Assembly (NCBI GenBank): GCA_037387425.1
Contig: JARRLC010000138.1
Location: 1-6,638, forward strand
DNA length: 6,638 nucleotides
From: JARRLC01 sp037387425
Lineage (GTDB): Bacteria; Pseudomonadota; Alphaproteobacteria; Rhizobiales; Rhodomicrobiaceae
Direction: 5' to 3'
This document shows, one piece after another, positions 5,345 through 6,638 of this stretch. Made by a program: the position numbers and the translations under genes. Position 1 is the first letter of the stretch. Each line of letters starts with the position of its first letter. The notes under the pieces were generated by a model. The model did no database searches and had not been told where the DNA came from. It was given only the letters and a program-made list of their open reading frames with translations.

Positions 5345-5357
5345 GGAAGTAGCCGAT
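5345..5357 (+). repeat. direct repeat GGAAGTAGCCGAT, copy 2
   Basis: Second exact copy of the 13-mer at 5208-5220, nearer to the DUF937 gene. Confidence 0.5.
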
Positions 5358-5576
5358 ATTGCACGTGTGCTGTGAATTTTGCTCAGAGCCACTCCCATCG
5401 AAGTCCGACTCGGTTAAACTCAACATCAACGAGCTGATTCGTTATGCGTTGCCGTCACGCGTAATAGTGGCGTGCAAATATAAGTAAGAAAATAAAGACC
5501 TTTCGAATCAGCCACCAGATTTCACGGTTCTTGTTGCGTTACTTTGTTTCACCCGTGTTCTGCGAATGCGTTGTGC

Positions 5577-5613
5577 GTGTGTTTTCACACCAGCAATGCG
5601 CCAGTTATGGCGC
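5577..5613 (+). promoter_or_regulatory. two small hairpins in the DUF937 gene leader
   Basis: GTGTG-TTTT-CACAC (5577-5590) and GCGCCA-GTTA-TGGCGC (5598-5613) are both perfect inverted repeats with 4-base loops, seven bases apart. They end 26 bases before the chosen ATG. They could be operators or 5'-UTR structures; the short arms make chance possible. Confidence 0.35.
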
Positions 5614-5639
5614 CTGCATGGCATTACGAGAGAGAACAA

Positions 5640-6260
5640 ATGAGACTTTACCGCACCATAGCAAGCGCCCAAGGGGGACGGGTTTTTGCAAATATGGGGG
5701 CCACTTTCGGCCTCACGGATGAGCTGGCCGCTCAGGTGGTCCGCTATTTTCTGCCCCCCATTGTGAAAAGCATAGCCAAGCGCACAGAGACATCACGCGG
5801 GCTGCTGCATTTTCTCGAATTCGTCGGTAATCACCGTGATGATCGCTATTGGACTGATGGCGCGATCTTCGGCGACCCGAAAGCCGAAGATGAAGGCTGC
5901 GTAATTCTTAGCATGCTGTTTTCCAGTCCTGCGCAGATCAATAAGATTATCGAAAATCGCGCTAAGGTATTACCGGTGCCGGCGCCTGTGTTGGATATGA
6001 TGTTCCCTTATATTGCGGTTCTTGCGCTGTCTGCCATCGAGCAGCGGACTCGCGAACCTTTGGCCAAGGTCTTGCAGCACCTTGCTCACGGACGCATTGA
6101 TCCTGTAAGCGCGGCTAATCCGTATAAGCCGCTGGCTGGAGAAATTCGCCGCCGTCATACGGCTACAGGCGGAGCAACAAAGCGTGGAGGCTTGAGCGGC
6201 ATGTTCGGCTCACTGTTCTCGCGGGGCGAGGGGCGCAACTCGGCGCGCTCAGCGGCCTGA
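5640..6260 (+). CDS. DUF937-like helical protein of unknown function
   Basis: The 206-residue soluble protein begins MRLYRTIASAQGG. Residues 15-150 are helix-rich, with TDELAAQVVRYFLPPIVKSIAKR (26-48) and GLLHFLEFVG (54-63). An aspartate-rich turn, DDRYWTDGAIFGD, follows. The LDMMFPYIAVLALSAIE segment (118-134) is a hydrophobic helix too short and broken to be a sure membrane span. This order resembles the DUF937 family, for which no biochemical role is established to my knowledge. The tail (174-206) is rich in Gly, Ser and Arg and probably disordered. The ATG at 5640 is chosen because GAGAGAG (5628-5634) precedes it by 5 bases. An earlier in-frame ATG at 5607 or 5544 would add Cys/His-rich residues unlike the rest. 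The gene is monocistronic and ends in a strong terminator. Confidence 0.75.
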   Translation: MRLYRTIASAQGGRVFANMGATFGLTDELAAQVVRYFLPPIVKSIAKRTETSRGLLHFLEFVGNHRDDRYWTDGAIFGDPKAEDEGCVILSMLFSSPAQINKIIENRAKVLPVPAPVLDMMFPYIAVLALSAIEQRTREPLAKVLQHLAHGRIDPVSAANPYKPLAGEIRRRHTATGGATKRGGLSGMFGSLFSRGEGRNSARSAA

Positions 6261-6287
6261 TAACGCATCTCAACAGTCGAAAAAATT

Positions 6288-6320
6288 AAGCTCTATGGCG
6301 TACAGCTATGGAGCTTTTTT
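6288..6320 (+). terminator. rho-independent terminator of the DUF937 gene
   Basis: AAGCTCTAT (6288-6296) pairs with ATGGAGCTT (6308-6316): 9 bp with one G-U and an 11-base loop. TTTTTT runs through 6315-6320, and an A-run (6280-6285) precedes the stem. It begins 27 bases after the stop codon, a textbook arrangement. Confidence 0.88.
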
Positions 6321-6353
6321 GCTTTCTGAGCGGACGAAAAAACGCCGCCACTT

Positions 6354-6384
6354 TTGAACCTTGTGTTTTATTTTACGCTATATG
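6354..6384 (+). promoter_or_regulatory. weak candidate promoter for the NERD gene
   Basis: TTGAAC (6354-6359) and TATATG (6379-6384) are separated by 19 bases in an otherwise T-rich stretch, between the upstream terminator and the next start. The spacing is long and the boxes imperfect. The location is the best support. Confidence 0.25.
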
Positions 6385-6468
6385 ATGGGGGCTCTCGCGC
6401 ATACTTGCTGCGGTCCTGTTGAAACCGGCCGCTGACAGCCTCATTCTATAACGACACTGGACGACATC

Positions 6469-6638
6469 ATGGCCGAGATGATCCCCGAATATCTGCCCGA
6501 CCACGCCACCGTTGGCGAAAAAGCGGTATTCAACGCGTTACAGGATCTGCCAGCGGAAGTTCTCTGCTATTACGAGCCCGTTATTAAACGCCGCTATCCG
6601 GACTTTATTATTATCGATCCTGAAATCGGTGTGCTCGT
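6469..6638 (+). CDS. NERD-domain protein, N-terminal part (truncated by window end)
   Basis: An open frame from ATG 6469 runs off the window after 56 complete codons. Residues 16-24 (GEKAVFNAL) and 43-56 (YPDFIIIDPEIGVL) match the opening of the nuclease-related domain (NERD): a Gly-Glu helix start, then a beta strand with the metal-binding Asp (Asp45), then the strand that normally leads to ExK. Many proteins beginning this way continue into a superfamily-1 helicase and act in DNA processing; that continuation is not visible here. The RBS is a weak TGGA, 7 bases upstream. An alternative start is ATG 6478. The gene follows a terminator and is likely its own unit. NERD proteins also occur in phage-defence loci, but nothing here shows that. 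Confidence 0.8.
   Translation, partial: MAEMIPEYLPDHATVGEKAVFNALQDLPAEVLCYYEPVIKRRYPDFIIIDPEIGVL

Larger units (their letters stand above)
5155..5639. other. 485-base intergenic region without a convincing gene
   Basis: This divergent spacer lies between mdh (-) and the DUF937 gene (+) and must hold both promoters. I found no reading frame with protein-like composition. It holds the palindrome near mdh, a 13-bp direct repeat (5208-5220 and 5345-5357), one DnaA-box-like TTATCCACC (5303-5311), an AT-rich stretch around 5477-5500, and two small hairpins near 5577-5613. No clear sigma-70 -35/-10 pair was recognised. Confidence 0.6.

Noticed and set aside
5294..5440. 48-residue plus-strand frame in the mdh-DUF937 spacer
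   Set aside because: It has a Ser/Thr/Cys-rich random-looking composition, no RBS and no family resemblance, and it crosses one copy of the direct repeat.

Overview
The window looks like a chromosomal segment of a proteobacterium, most likely an alphaproteobacterium of moderate GC content. This rests on the protein style of LeuA, the DUF4405 and DUF937 proteins and the integrase; no marker gene settles the taxonomy. It holds ordinary biosynthetic and central-metabolism genes, next to the integrase end of an integrated element whose body lies to the left of base 1.

Layout. Bases 1-72 may be the 3' end of an unrecognised gene. A tyrosine-recombinase integrase (138-1295, +) reads into, and stops inside, a complete tRNA-Asn(GTT) gene on the opposite strand (1254-1329, -). 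The tRNA is therefore the probable attachment site and the right-hand boundary of the island. To its right lies native chromosome: leuA (1587-3173, -), with a possible leucine-attenuation leader upstream (four tandem Leu codons followed by a strong hairpin, 3254-3348). Next come a heptamer-repeat cluster (3494-3539) and a small multi-pass membrane protein of DUF4405 type (3603-4106, +). A two-way terminator hairpin separates this gene from a convergent type-2 malate dehydrogenase gene (4168-5154, -). After a 485-base stretch with repeats and palindromes but no convincing gene comes a DUF937-type gene (5640-6260, +), which ends in a clear rho-independent terminator. The start of a NERD-domain protein (6469 to the window end, +) closes the window.

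How the genes relate. LeuA commits carbon to leucine synthesis and Mdh is a TCA-cycle enzyme. They are separate transcription units and do not form one operon. The DUF4405, DUF937 and NERD genes each have their own upstream region and no obvious partner here. I see no clear multi-gene novel system in this window. The points most worth following are the leuA leader, the helically phased heptamers before the DUF4405 gene, the overlap of the integrase stop codon with the tRNA anticodon, and several unexplained perfect palindromes.
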